Assembly: GCA_020466095.1 (NCBI GenBank)
Contig: CM035807.1
Coordinates: 46,190,398 to 46,254,397, forward strand
Reading direction: 5' to 3'
From: Chlorops oryzae
Taxonomy: Eukaryota; Arthropoda; Insecta; Diptera; Chloropidae
Length of the DNA stretch: 64,000 bases
Shown here: positions 11,129 to 20,151 of the stretch, in pieces
Layout: the number at the start of each line of letters is the position of its first letter
Numbering within the stretch: the first letter of the stretch is position 1
Position numbers and translations under genes: made by a program
The notes under the pieces: model-generated
Seen by the model: the letters and a program-made list of their open reading frames with translations, nothing else
What the model was told of the DNA's origin: nothing
The model's database searches: none

Positions 11129-11160
11129 TTTATTGATTAAATTTGAAAATTTTTTTTATT
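11129..11160 (-). terminator. Poly(A) signals of the antisense gene
   Basis: Minus-strand AATAAA at 11160-11155 and again at 11134-11129, 65-95 bp beyond the stop codon at 11225. They suit 3' end formation of the antisense gene. Confidence 0.6.
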
Positions 11161-11224
11161 GATTTCAAAAGAGTCAAATCTAAATACGAAAACTCATTGA
11201 ACCCACTGTACACGATAATTCATT

Positions 11225-11948
11225 TTAAAACCATATTACGGTATTGGGTCCATATTCAGTAAGGTCGCTCTCGGATGTGGTCCGGAGAAACGGGGCATTT
11301 GGTGCAAAAAAGTAGTGACGGCCATGGTCCCACTCATCTATTAAAGGTCCTGGTGGCAGGCACGGCATGTAATGGATCTTTGGAGCGAGAGCCTCAAACG
11401 CAAGACGATTGGCGTTCATGCGAAAGGTTAACTCCTCATTATACGGCTTTGCATCTTTCCGCAAGGTCTCCAGCCTATGAGCATGTCGGGAGTCACAAAC
11501 AATGCCCCAGCGACGCTGGTACTCCTCCCTAAGAGCGATCTCCATTACACTGGCAAGCACTTTGTGTAAAGCATCACGGACACCGGGAAAGTAATAAAAA
11601 TCTCCTAAGTAGCACCCCAAATGGTCATCCGTGAGGGGGTTGTCAACCAAATGATAGTTGCGACACATGATGGCAAGCGTGCGACACCTCCGGCCGGGGA
11701 TACATCGTGGATGGCACCTCTGCCATATCCGCCTGTTCCGAATTTTTGGGGAAATCGCCGGCCATCCATAAAAATCGTTAAGGAGCGCCAAAACATTAAG
11801 AGCGGCATCCCAGATCTGAAAATAAAGAAAAAAAAAAAAAAATAAAAAAATTTTAAAAATAAATAAATTGACATTTGGAATTGTGAACAGTTGAAGTCTG
11901 TAATTTGTTGCAACTTACCAAGCAAACACCAGATAGAAGCGAAAACAT
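11225..11948 (-). CDS. Antisense two-exon gene, unknown product (206 aa)
   Basis: Exon 1 is 11948-11919: an ATG and ten codons ending at donor GTAAGT. The intron is 11918-11816 (103 bp) with a long pyrimidine tract and TTTTCAG acceptor. Exon 2 is 11815-11225. Both junctions are phase 0 and the predicted protein has 206 residues. The first ~22 residues are fairly hydrophobic (possible signal or anchor). After that come Cys-rich segments (CHPRC, CRTLAIMC), an Arg/Glu-rich helical middle and a C-terminus ending NTVIWF. Base composition is clearly more GC-rich than the flanking pol and env. I do not recognise the family. It lies tail-to-tail with pol-PTP and head-to-head with env. Being antisense, its intron would not be spliced from the element's genomic RNA, so it can travel with the element. 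Confidence 0.75.
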
Positions 11949-12008
11949 TTTTTGTCCGACACACTCCACGATCAGTAAAAGTTTAAAGGGTAAACAGCAC
12001 GAGCCGGG

Positions 12009-12016
12009 TTCTTATA
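12009..12016 (-). promoter_or_regulatory. TATA box of the antisense gene
   Basis: Minus-strand TATAAGAA about 68 bp upstream of the antisense ATG. Initiation some 30 bp downstream would leave a 5' leader of roughly 35-40 nt. The 12058-12080 poly-A run (poly-T on the minus strand) lies just upstream. Confidence 0.55.
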
Positions 12017-12169
12017 GGCCAAAAAAGCCAACACAGCATTTAATTCCGATAAATATAAAAAAAAAAAAAAAAAAAAAAAACCGAACATGACCAAAAGTGC
12101 TGATTTTGGAATTCAGCCACTGTTGACATATATAACACATAATTAATAAGCTAAAATACGAACACACCA

Positions 12170-13684
12170 TTGAAATCCAAGCAATCTGGATCGAGACTAA
12201 AAATACAACAAAAAATCTCTGTGTTTCAGATTTTTCCCCTGTTGATATGTTTATTTACTGCGGCCAAGGGAAACCTAATGTCTACACCAATTCCAGACCA
12301 AAAGGGATTCGTCGAAATCCACTTGCGGGACACAAACATTGTTGCGGACTCATACACAATCTTACATATAATCCATCCCAAAGAAATTGCTACTATGCTG
12401 GATTCAATAGAGACATATATTGATGAAGCTGATATATACAACAAACGCCTGTTGAAGCATGAAATCAAAGCCATTCAAATTAAGCTTAAATCAATAACAC
12501 CATTCGAACAAAGGCGCATACAAAGGGGACTGATAAATGCGGTAGGCACCGCAACCAAATGGTTGTTTGGTATAATGGATGATCAGGATAAACAAGAAAT
12601 AGAAGATCATCTCAAAATAGCGGTGGAAAATAGTCATAACGCCATAGAGGGCCTTAATAAACAAATCGTAATAAATAACCATTTCAATGAAACCCTGGGA
12701 GTTATAAGAAAAGCAATAGAACAAGATAGAAAATTTTTTAAAACCTTAGATAAACGAAATATAGAGCTTTCAAAACACCTCCTGTTCAGTGACCAAATGT
12801 TTAAACTAAAAAGTATTGAAGATAAAATAAGTTTGATACAAGACAGTATTGCAGCAGCAAAAAATGGATTAATTCACCCCAGCATCCTTACCACAGAGGA
12901 GATCGAAAAATTCAAAATAGACTTCCTCAGATTAAAATTTATAAGAGTAGGAATATTGTCTCATACAGATAATTCCATAATAATTGTCATTAAAGTACCA
13001 AAAACAATGATAAAGACAGAGATCATGCTGATTACAGCAGTCCCAAATAAAGATTTTTTCGAAATAATGGCGGACGACGAAATAATTACATCAATTAATA
13101 ACACAATTTTTACTTACCAAGACAACTCAATATTGAAAGAACTAAAACGAAGCCGCCACTGTGCTGTCCAAAACAAATGTAATTTCATTTTTAACAATAG
13201 GACCTTCATTCAGTACGTGGATGAGGGGACAATAATTGTAAAAAACGCAAGGGGGCTAAAGTTGTATCAGACCTGCGATAGAAGGAATTTAACAATAGAA
13301 AGGAACGCTCTTATCTCCTTCTCAAATTGCAGTATAGAGATTGGCAATGAAAAGTTTTTTAATGCAAGATCCATCATGGAAGACAAATTTTTTTATCCAG
13401 AAAACACAGACAAGAAATACGAAAATAACCCAATCATATTCGAAAATATGGTGGTTAATAGTTTTAGGAATAGGCCATATATAAAAGAGCTAAAATTCCA
13501 CCGTAATATCACATATGGAATAAGCGGCACGCTTTTCCTTCTAATTATTGGAGGCGTCATAATATTCTATATAATAATTAAGAGAAAATCAGTTAAAGTA
13601 GAAATAAATCAGGACCTGGCACTCGAGAAGCAAGAGGAGTCCAGTTTTGGAACGGTCCGTCAAAAATATCAAGAGGAAGAATAA
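12170..13684 (+). CDS. env: env: errantivirus envelope glycoprotein
   Basis: Type I membrane glycoprotein of the insect errantivirus type, related to baculovirus F proteins (family knowledge). The open frame is 504 codons. A splice acceptor (pyrimidine tract, TTTCAG at 12224-12229) suggests the mature message enters at 12230, codon 21, in phase with the leader exon at 4262-4291; a hydrophobic signal-like stretch begins right there. A furin-like basic site RRIQR is at about 12511-12525, followed by the fusion-peptide-like GLINAVGTATKWLFGIMD typical of these envelopes. Several NxS/T sites follow. A membrane segment lies at about 13520-13580, then a basic stop-transfer KRK and a tail of some 30 residues. 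No stop or frameshift inside, in contrast to gag and pol. Confidence 0.85.
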   Translation: MKSKQSGSRLKIQQKISVFQIFPLLICLFTAAKGNLMSTPIPDQKGFVEIHLRDTNIVADSYTILHIIHPKEIATMLDSIETYIDEADIYNKRLLKHEIKAIQIKLKSITPFEQRRIQRGLINAVGTATKWLFGIMDDQDKQEIEDHLKIAVENSHNAIEGLNKQIVINNHFNETLGVIRKAIEQDRKFFKTLDKRNIELSKHLLFSDQMFKLKSIEDKISLIQDSIAAAKNGLIHPSILTTEEIEKFKIDFLRLKFIRVGILSHTDNSIIIVIKVPKTMIKTEIMLITAVPNKDFFEIMADDEIITSINNTIFTYQDNSILKELKRSRHCAVQNKCNFIFNNRTFIQYVDEGTIIVKNARGLKLYQTCDRRNLTIERNALISFSNCSIEIGNEKFFNARSIMEDKFFYPENTDKKYENNPIIFENMVVNSFRNRPYIKELKFHRNITYGISGTLFLLIIGGVIIFYIIIKRKSVKVEINQDLALEKQEESSFGTVRQKYQEEE

Positions 13685-13934
13685 CCGAAGTTAGTAACTT
13701 TTTGAACAGCCCCTCGTATCGAACAACAACTTGCACACTTTGTCGTCAATTGGCGATCCAAACAAAGTTAATCTAAACATAAACATCAAATAACGTTTTT
13801 CACAGTTAACAGCTTCTAACAGAGGGGATTCGGTGCGAATAATTCTCAGTCTTTGTTTCTTTTATAGCGGCACAGAAGGAGAACGGAGAGATCATCAAGC
13901 CACAGGCAAAGTAAAAAAAAGTTTTGAATAAATA

Positions 13935-13947
13935 AAATAAAAATAAA

Positions 13948-14020
<73 letters not shown>
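13935..14020. repeat. (AAT)n / (TA)n microsatellite
   Basis: A run of AATAAT units changes into a pure TA run immediately upstream of the protease-gene acceptor. Length is likely to vary among copies. Confidence 0.9.
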
Positions 14021-14021
<1 letters not shown>

Positions 14022-14202
14022 TTATGTAAGTAAAATGAACTTTTTTCAGACATGCTCGTACAGAATAGGAAAACGAGACACCCGAATAGAAAATCGGGAA
14101 TATATTTCTTTAATTGAGAATAATTGGTTCAATGACATTCATATAGATGTTTTCTTAAATTGGATTCAAATTACACATGGATCGGAAAAAAGTATACACA
14201 TA

Positions 14203-15490
14203 TTAGGTGTAGTAAAAAGAAATCCATTATTTTTCCAATAGATGGCGTTATTTATCTGCATCTCGCGTTGTATAAGTCCGATCGTGTTCCGCTAGGGGGC
14301 ATTAGAAAGATGACAGTTCCTACTAAAAAAGCTTTTTTGACACTTTTTTGATTGATTGATTCAGTTTTGTTTGAGAGCTTGTCAAAGATGGACATCAGCA
14401 AAGAGAAAATTCGCTACATTTTACAGTTTTTCTTCGATAAGGGAGAAAACGCAAGCCAGGCGGCTGAAAATGTGAATAGCGTTTATGGACCTGATACTGT
14501 AACAGCCAATCATGCGCAATTTTGGTTTCGTCGATTCCGTTCCGGTAACTTCGATGTCAAGGATGCACCACGCACTGGAAGGCCAATTGTCGAAAATGTC
14601 GATAAAATCATGGAAATTATCGAGTCCGACCGTCATGTTAGCACTGTTTCGATTGCAAAAGAGCTAAAGATTGCACAAAAAACAATTTGGAACCATTTGA
14701 ATAAGGCTGGATACACAAAGAAGCTCGATGTATGGGTGCCACACGAGTTAACGCAAAAAAACCTCATAGACCGAATTTCCATCTGCGAATCGCTGCTGAA
14801 CCGCAACAAAATCGACCCATTTCTGAAGCGGTTGGTGACTGGTGATGAAAAGTGGGTCCCTTACGACAACGTCAAGCGAAAACGGTCGAGGTCGAAACAC
14901 GGTGAACCGGCGGAAACGGTGGCCAAGCCAGGATTGACGGCCAGGAAGGTTTTGCTGTGTGTTTGGTGGGATTGGCAGGGAATTATCTACTATGAGCTGC
15001 TCCCATACGGCAAAACTCTTAACTCGGAACTCTACTGTCAACAATTGGACCGTCTGAAGGAAGCAATCGCCCATAAGCGGCCAGCTTTGGCCAATAGGAG
15101 AGGAATTGTGTTCCATCAGGACAACGCCAGGCCACACACATCGATAGTGACTCGCCAGAAGCTCCGGGAGTTTGGTTGGGAGGTTCTTCTGCATCCACCT
15201 TATAGTCCGGACCTGGCACCAAGTGATTACCATCTGTTCCTGTCCATGGCGAACAATTTTGCTGGTGAAACATTCGCTTCAAGAGAGGCTTCTGAAATTC
15301 GACTGTCTCAATTTTTTGCTAATAGGAACGAGGGCTTCTATGAGAGAGGCATAATGAAATTTCCTTTAAAATGGCAACAAGTTATCGAACAAAACGGCGC
15401 ATATTTGACCTAAATCGGGTCATTCTAACTATCTTAAATAAAGCCCTCAATTTAATGCAAAAATAATGGATTTCTTTTTACTACACCTAA
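14203..15490 (+). mobile_element. mariner element, copy 1
   Basis: A 1288-bp mariner with inverted termini beginning TTAGGTGTAGTAAAAAGAAA, flanked by TA duplications (14201-14202 and 15491-15492). Nested in the protease gene of the giant element. Nearly identical to the copy at 29363-30649. Confidence 0.95.
14388..15413 (+). CDS. mariner transposase (intact)
   Basis: 341-residue DDD transposase that cuts and inserts mariner DNA at TA sites. The start at 14388 (MDISKEK) is preferred over upstream codons because family proteins begin about here. N-terminal helix-turn-helix DNA-binding region (residues ~1-110), then the catalytic domain with VTGDEKW, HQDNARPH and YSPDLAPSDYHLF; the third Asp is 34 residues after the second, the mariner signature. 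No stop or frameshift; length is normal for mariner. Subfamily not assigned. Confidence 0.92.
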   Translation: MDISKEKIRYILQFFFDKGENASQAAENVNSVYGPDTVTANHAQFWFRRFRSGNFDVKDAPRTGRPIVENVDKIMEIIESDRHVSTVSIAKELKIAQKTIWNHLNKAGYTKKLDVWVPHELTQKNLIDRISICESLLNRNKIDPFLKRLVTGDEKWVPYDNVKRKRSRSKHGEPAETVAKPGLTARKVLLCVWWDWQGIIYYELLPYGKTLNSELYCQQLDRLKEAIAHKRPALANRRGIVFHQDNARPHTSIVTRQKLREFGWEVLLHPPYSPDLAPSDYHLFLSMANNFAGETFASREASEIRLSQFFANRNEGFYERGIMKFPLKWQQVIEQNGAYLT

Positions 15491-16197
15491 TATTTAGTGC
15501 ATTCACTTATACAGGGATCAAATTAGCTAGACTAACTGACAATGGTAGTATTTCTGAATTTCGAATACGTTCTTTGACAAGGAGAATTGATATTGATAAT
15601 ATTAAAACCTTAATTTTCCCAATATGCGAAGATTATCATTGGATGTTGGTCATAGTCCACCTTAATGTTGTATGGATCTTGGATTCATTGCAACCACATA
15701 ATACAGAGGATATATATAATAATATTCAATACTTTATTGAGCAGTTAAAAGATATTCATCACCTAAATATAGACGAAGAATTAAAGTGGGTATACCCCAA
15801 ATGCCCACAGCAACAAAATTCCATAGATTGCGGGTTGTTTGTGATACAATTTGTTCATGAATTTTTTTTAACTACAAAGGGAAAAAGAGAATATAACCCG
15901 AATACAGATAAATTTGAAACAAGCACTTTAAACATAACTCGAATCTCACTGGCGAATTTATTAAAAGAATGGGAGGAAAAAGAGATACAAATAAATAAAT
16001 TATCAAAAATTGAACGAGAAAATTTAACCAAAATATTAAAACAAATGAAATCGAGGAAAAAAGGCAGACAACCTTTAGAGAAAAAAGTACATTTAAACAA
16101 TCGAACTTTCAGTTTAGAAGTAAGCAGGAATAATAAATTTAAGATAAAAATGAGCCGGGATTTTGCAGCCTGTTGTTTTAAAGGCATCACCTTATAG

Positions 16198-17128
16198 TTT
16201 AAGAAAGAAAAAACCACCTTATTGCTTGCATTGCATTTAATTTTGCGAACTATTGCCTTTCCAAAATTTTTAACAAAAAAAAAAAAAAAAAAAAAAAAAT
16301 ATGTTATAAGGTAAACATTAAAAATCAGTATCTTACGAAGTGTGAAAATTTCCCACCAAACTCTTAAACAAAAATAAACACCTTATATTGAGAAAGTAGC
16401 ATTCACTAAATATATATATATATGGAGAGGAAAAAGATTTATGTATTAATAAACCCTGGATTTGGAACTAATAACGTATAAAATATTTTTCTCAATAATT
16501 TAGAATTTGAAAAAAAAAAAAAACAAATTTTTCTAACTTTTTAACAAAAACTATTTTAAATAATACTAATTCTTATTGTGGAACTAAGCCACGTGGAAAA
16601 AAAAAATATATATATATTATATATATATATACACAATAAAAAAGGGGAAAAGAAAAAGAGAAATCTTAATACCACAAAATTAATAAATTTCAATCTTTTT
16701 GTAAAACTAAGCGAAATCGAAATATTCATTTGTCTACAATTAAAAACTTAAATACTAATAAGAGTTTTTAGACTAAGCCAAACCAAATGAAGGTTTTTGT
16801 TTAAGAAATATAATCTATGTAATTGAAATAAATTGTAAACGCCGTGGCCACCACTCCAACACATCAACAGCAATAAATCTACCACATGATAACATCAAAT
16901 CTGCCCTGGATCGAAATGACCAAACAAGTGAACACTTTCGACAAGAACGCACATCAACATTAAGAGGGGGAGAGTGGGGAGCCAAAATTGCCTCCCAGAA
17001 CAATATAAACATCCAGAAGCAAGCTTTCCAACAGAGAACAACACAAATGACACTATACCAGCAGACTTATCCAGACTAAAGATTCTGAACATCGCTAAGG
17101 TAGCGCTTTTCTCCAAAGAGGGGAGGGA
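16198..17128 (+). other. 3' noncoding region of the giant element with two purine tracts
   Basis: AT-rich with homopolymer and TA runs and no gene-like frame. A purine tract AAGAGGGGGAGAGTGGGGA lies at about 16961-16979. The tract that actually abuts the LTR, AAAGAGGGGAGGGA, is at 17115-17128. The first looks like a second, displaced polypurine tract. Confidence 0.6.
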
Positions 17129-17883
17129 TATTGTGAGTCACAACCGCACAAACAATCCCTATCCCAACTTTCTGTTCTTCTCTTCATGAATCAATGCATA
17201 ACTACAACCGCTATGCAAAAGACCACAGCTGCGAAACATGAAACCATTTGGGCGACAATAATATTCAAGACAAATAAACAAATGAACGGGAGCTGAAAGG
17301 TTTTTGAGCGACGACCACGATAGACGCAGACGCAGACGGGCAGGTGACATGAGGAGGGGCACGAGCCAGTAAATCAAAAAGTAATGCAGCATCTGAAGAA
17401 GCTGGACGCAGAGGATTGTACGTGCTCAAAGCAGATCCAGGGCAAGAACGACAACGACATGGGCGGTACATTGTCTGGTAAAATAAACAAAGATCGCGGA
17501 TTATGGGAAGTGCAAGATCAGCACAATGCGGATTATGGGAAGTGCAAGATCAGCACTATTTCAGTATAAAAACGGAGCAGCGTCCACTGGAAAGGCAGAC
17601 TGTTTTTGATGTCTCAACTCTGACGTGCGTACCCACCCAGCGGCCACGGCGATTAGAGATTAACTTCAAAGTGTAAGCTTTTGCCATATAGGAAGGATTT
17701 TATCCAATAAAATTAAAGGACAAACTTTAATCCTTGTTCTTTCATTTCGTAAAGGGATAATATAGGTGCGATTATACGCTCGACTCCGGTTGAGCGCTTT
17801 GCATCCTGTATTTAAGAGTAGGAATAAGGGCGCGGCTATACGCTCGACACTAGTCTGAGCGCTTTGCACCCTATATCCTAACA
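17129..17883 (+). repeat. 3' LTR of the giant element
   Basis: 755-bp partner of the 5' LTR. It begins TATTGTGAG (second base A instead of G) after the polypurine tract and ends CCTAACA before TAAC. Same TATA box (near 17565) and AATAAA (near 17706). Other differences seen: one each in the blocks matching 3068, 3162 and 3544. Confidence 0.92.
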
Positions 17884-17887
17884 TAAC
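17884..17887. repeat. Target site duplication TAAC (right)
   Basis: Partner of the TAAC at 2940-2943, following the LTR end CCTAACA. Confidence 0.85.
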
Positions 17888-18400
17888 AATACCTATGCGC
17901 CCTGAGTAGCGTACAAGCAACAATGTTCATATGTTTATAACTACAAGCGTTCATGCCGTTGTGCATAACAACGCAGCCCTTACGGCACAGCTTTCATGCA
18001 TTGCCTTTCTTATCAAGCACTCAAACTTTATGCGAAGTAAGCAATGCTGCAAGCATTGGCTACAGCTTATGAGTGTCGATCGTTCGAGGTGATATTTGAC
18101 CCGTTACTTGTGTGCTCACTTTTCGTTTGTGTATATTTGTTTAATTGAATAAGAATTTCTGGAGTTTTATTTTATTTTATGAATTAGCCATATAAGCACT
18201 TTCAAACACTTGTGAAGATTTGTAAATTAGCGTAGTAAGCATTCTAAATGTATAAAAGCCGAATGACTCTGAGTAAAAGACATATTTCAAACTTAACCAA
18301 ACACGAAGAACTTAATGGACTACATTAGGCTATTTATAAAAAAGTGTTAACTCTATAGCAACATATTTGGTACCTAAATAAAGTATAAATATTGCAGATA
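17888..18400 (+). mobile_element. Outer element 3' LTR, right fragment
   Basis: Continuation of the interrupted LTR. It contains a TATA-like TATAAAAG near 18250 and a late AATAAA near 18376, as expected for an LTR promoter and poly(A) region. A second copy of TAGCGTACAAG occurs near 17906, so the LTR has an internal repeat. The right edge (about 18400) is an estimate because the partner LTR is not in the window. Confidence 0.45.
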
Positions 18401-18443
18401 AAAAAAAAATACTCATTTGTAAAATAAAAGAGCTACTGAAAAG

Positions 18444-19362
18444 ATGTCGTCTCAACAAGAAGAAAATCGGAAAGCAATTATTTACAAAACCATAAAACGA
18501 TACAGACAGCTTTCCCCTTTATCAAAAACACCAGGATCAGGGAGAAAAAGTGGTCCAGCGAATCAAGCGGTGGCTCAGAACGTTAAGCGGCTGTTTACTC
18601 AGAATCCAGGCACTTCGGTTCGTGATATGGCAGCAAAAGCGGGAACATCGAAGTCAAGTGTTCAACGGATAAAAAAATTTTACAACCTAAGGAGCTATAA
18701 AGTACAAAAAGTACCTGATAGGTCAGAAAAAAAGGACGCCGAAGCCAAGAGGAGGGCTCGAAAACTGTATCGCGATTACCTGCCCAAATTTGATTGCGTG
18801 ATCATGGACGATGAAACGTATTGCAAAGCGGATTTCAAGCAGTTACCTGGACACGGATATTATACTGCGGTTAGAAGAGGTGGTGCATCCTCTAAATTTA
18901 CCACCGAAAAACATACAAAATTTCCAAAGAAATACATGGTGTGGCAGGCCATTTGCAAATGTGGCCTTCGAAGTAAGGAATTTGTGACGGATCGCACAAT
19001 CAACACCGAAATTTACATCAGAGAGTGTCTGGACCGGCGTTTGCTGCCTTTTATACGTCAACACCAAGGTTCAGTACTATTTTGGCCTGACCTAGCAACA
19101 TCTCACTACGCCCAGAGAACGATGGATTGGTACCAAGCCAATAATGTCACTAAGGTACCGAGAGAATCCTCTGAATTGCCCCGAACTTCATCCAATCGAA
19201 AAATATTGGGCTTTAATGAAAAGGAACCTTAAGAAGACCAAACAAACTGCGAAGAACATCGAAATATTTCGACATAAATGGAGTCGGGCATACACTAAGG
19301 TGAACGAAAGTTCGGTAAAAAACCTAATGGAGGACCTTAATCAAAAAGTGTATAAGTTTTTT
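18444..19362 (+). pseudogene. Tc1-like transposase, frameshifted
   Basis: Tc1/mariner-superfamily transposase. The first frame (18444-19232) has an HTH region (GTSVRDMAAKAGTSKSSVQR), the first Asp in VIMDDETY and the second in FWPDLATSHY. Near 19165 the frame changes; the other frame (to 19362) carries CPELHPIEKYWALMKR with the catalytic Glu, roughly 36-37 residues after the second Asp, so it is not a DD34D mariner. One frameshift inactivates it. Terminal repeats could not be placed with confidence; the 3' flank is A-rich. Confidence 0.8.
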
Positions 19363-19506
19363 TAAGTGTATTTTTTTCAGTGTAATTCAAGTTTTTATTT
19401 ATTTTGTAATGTTCACTTAATAATAAACTGAAAGAATTTAAAAAAAAACATAATTGGTTTTTTTGCAATAAAAAAAAAAACAAAAGGACAGTTATTTCTG
19501 GGACAG

Positions 19507-20150
19507 TCTGAGTGTGTAATCAATTACGAAATGTAATTGCGTCTGCCCATGTCTGGTACCTGGTCACACGGGAGTTGCCGGAAATGAGCTAGTGGATAAA
19601 CAGCAAGGGCGGAATCAACCACCCCTTTTGTTGGTCCTGAGCCTTTAAGTGGGCTCAACTGGGCGAGTATCAAACAAAAAATCAGAGACAAATAAATTCT
19701 CTTTCGCCTTATGTACTGAGATGACTGTCCCGGACTTAGGCAGAGTAAAGCGCGTATAAATCCTTACTCTTACTCTAACATTCTAAAACTCTCAAATAAT
19801 AGCATGACTGCTTACGGGCTTTCTTACTGGCCATTTTGGCCTTAAGTATCACATGCACAACCTTCGCCTTACCGATAGCTCGAAAAGCATATTATGCCTC
19901 GAAGTTGAGGAAACAACTTCACACATTCTTTGTGATTGTCCAGCCTTAATATGTCATAGAAGAAGTGTATTCCATTCGGAATTTCTGTCACTAGGACAAA
20001 ATAGAAGATCTTCTCCATATGATATTCTGGACTTTATTAGGAAAGCTTTGAGGATTTTTTTTTTAAGTGAATTCTGGCACAATAAGCCTATCTAGCTGCA
20101 GTGCCGGCTTCTGGGCAGATTCACGAATTTGAATAACTATTATTATTATT
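19507..20150 (+). pseudogene. Non-LTR retrotransposon 3' fragment (RNase H and tail)
   Basis: Decoded in pieces: a RNase H end motif (VPGHTGVAGNELVDKQ, about 19555-19605) and a C-terminal Cys/His motif TSHILCDCPALICHRR (about 19915-19965), typical of I/R1/LOA-type ORF2 ends. Several stops. An ATT-repeat run (20140-20151) fits a 3' tail. Confidence 0.65.
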
Positions 20151-20151
20151 A

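Larger units (their letters stand above)
14035..16197 (+). pseudogene. Ulp1/SENP-like cysteine protease gene split by mariner
   Basis: C48-family (Ulp1/SENP) peptidases cut SUMO or similar ubiquitin-like proteins. The 5' part (14035-14202) has the family's entry motif NNWFNDIHIDVFLNWI. The 3' part (15493-16197) has the catalytic His in DYHWMLVIVHL, the Asp in VWILDSL, the Gln in PQQQNS and the Cys in DCGLFV, so the full His-Asp-Gln-Cys set is present. The mariner plus its TA duplication is 1290 bp, a multiple of three, and the two halves are in the same frame; the gene was therefore open before the insertion. A TTTTTTCAG acceptor (14041-14049) is phase 0 with the coding frame. The C-terminal ~90 residues are Lys-rich. 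The substrate is unknown. Confidence 0.82.
2944..17883 (+). mobile_element. Giant errantivirus-like LTR element with accessory genes
   Basis: A 14,940-bp element (13,650 bp without the nested mariner and its TA duplication). Order: LTR, primer-binding site, leader exon with splice donor, gag, pol (protease, reverse transcriptase, RNase H, integrase) fused to a PTP domain, an antisense two-exon gene, env, a Ulp1-like protease gene, a polypurine tract, LTR. LTR lengths are identical and a TAAC duplication flanks it. gag and pol carry stops and frameshifts, so this copy is not autonomous as read. Insect errantiviruses are usually about 7-9 kb; the extra length comes from the accessory genes. Confidence 0.9.

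Noticed and set aside
11605..11964. 119-codon minus-strand frame as a gene of its own
   Set aside because: It reads through the intron and pyrimidine tract of the antisense gene in the wrong frame; the spliced model has proper donor, acceptor and phase.
13845..13870. Possible third splice acceptor (TTTCTTTTATAG) downstream of env
   Set aside because: No clear coding region begins there and the stretch is short; kept as unproven.
14748..15282. 161-codon and other minus-strand frames inside mariner
   Set aside because: Antisense shadows of the transposase; the same shadows recur at the second mariner.
15466..15492. Start of the protease gene at ATG 15466
   Set aside because: This ATG lies in the mariner terminal repeat; the real gene enters from 14035-14202 in the same frame.
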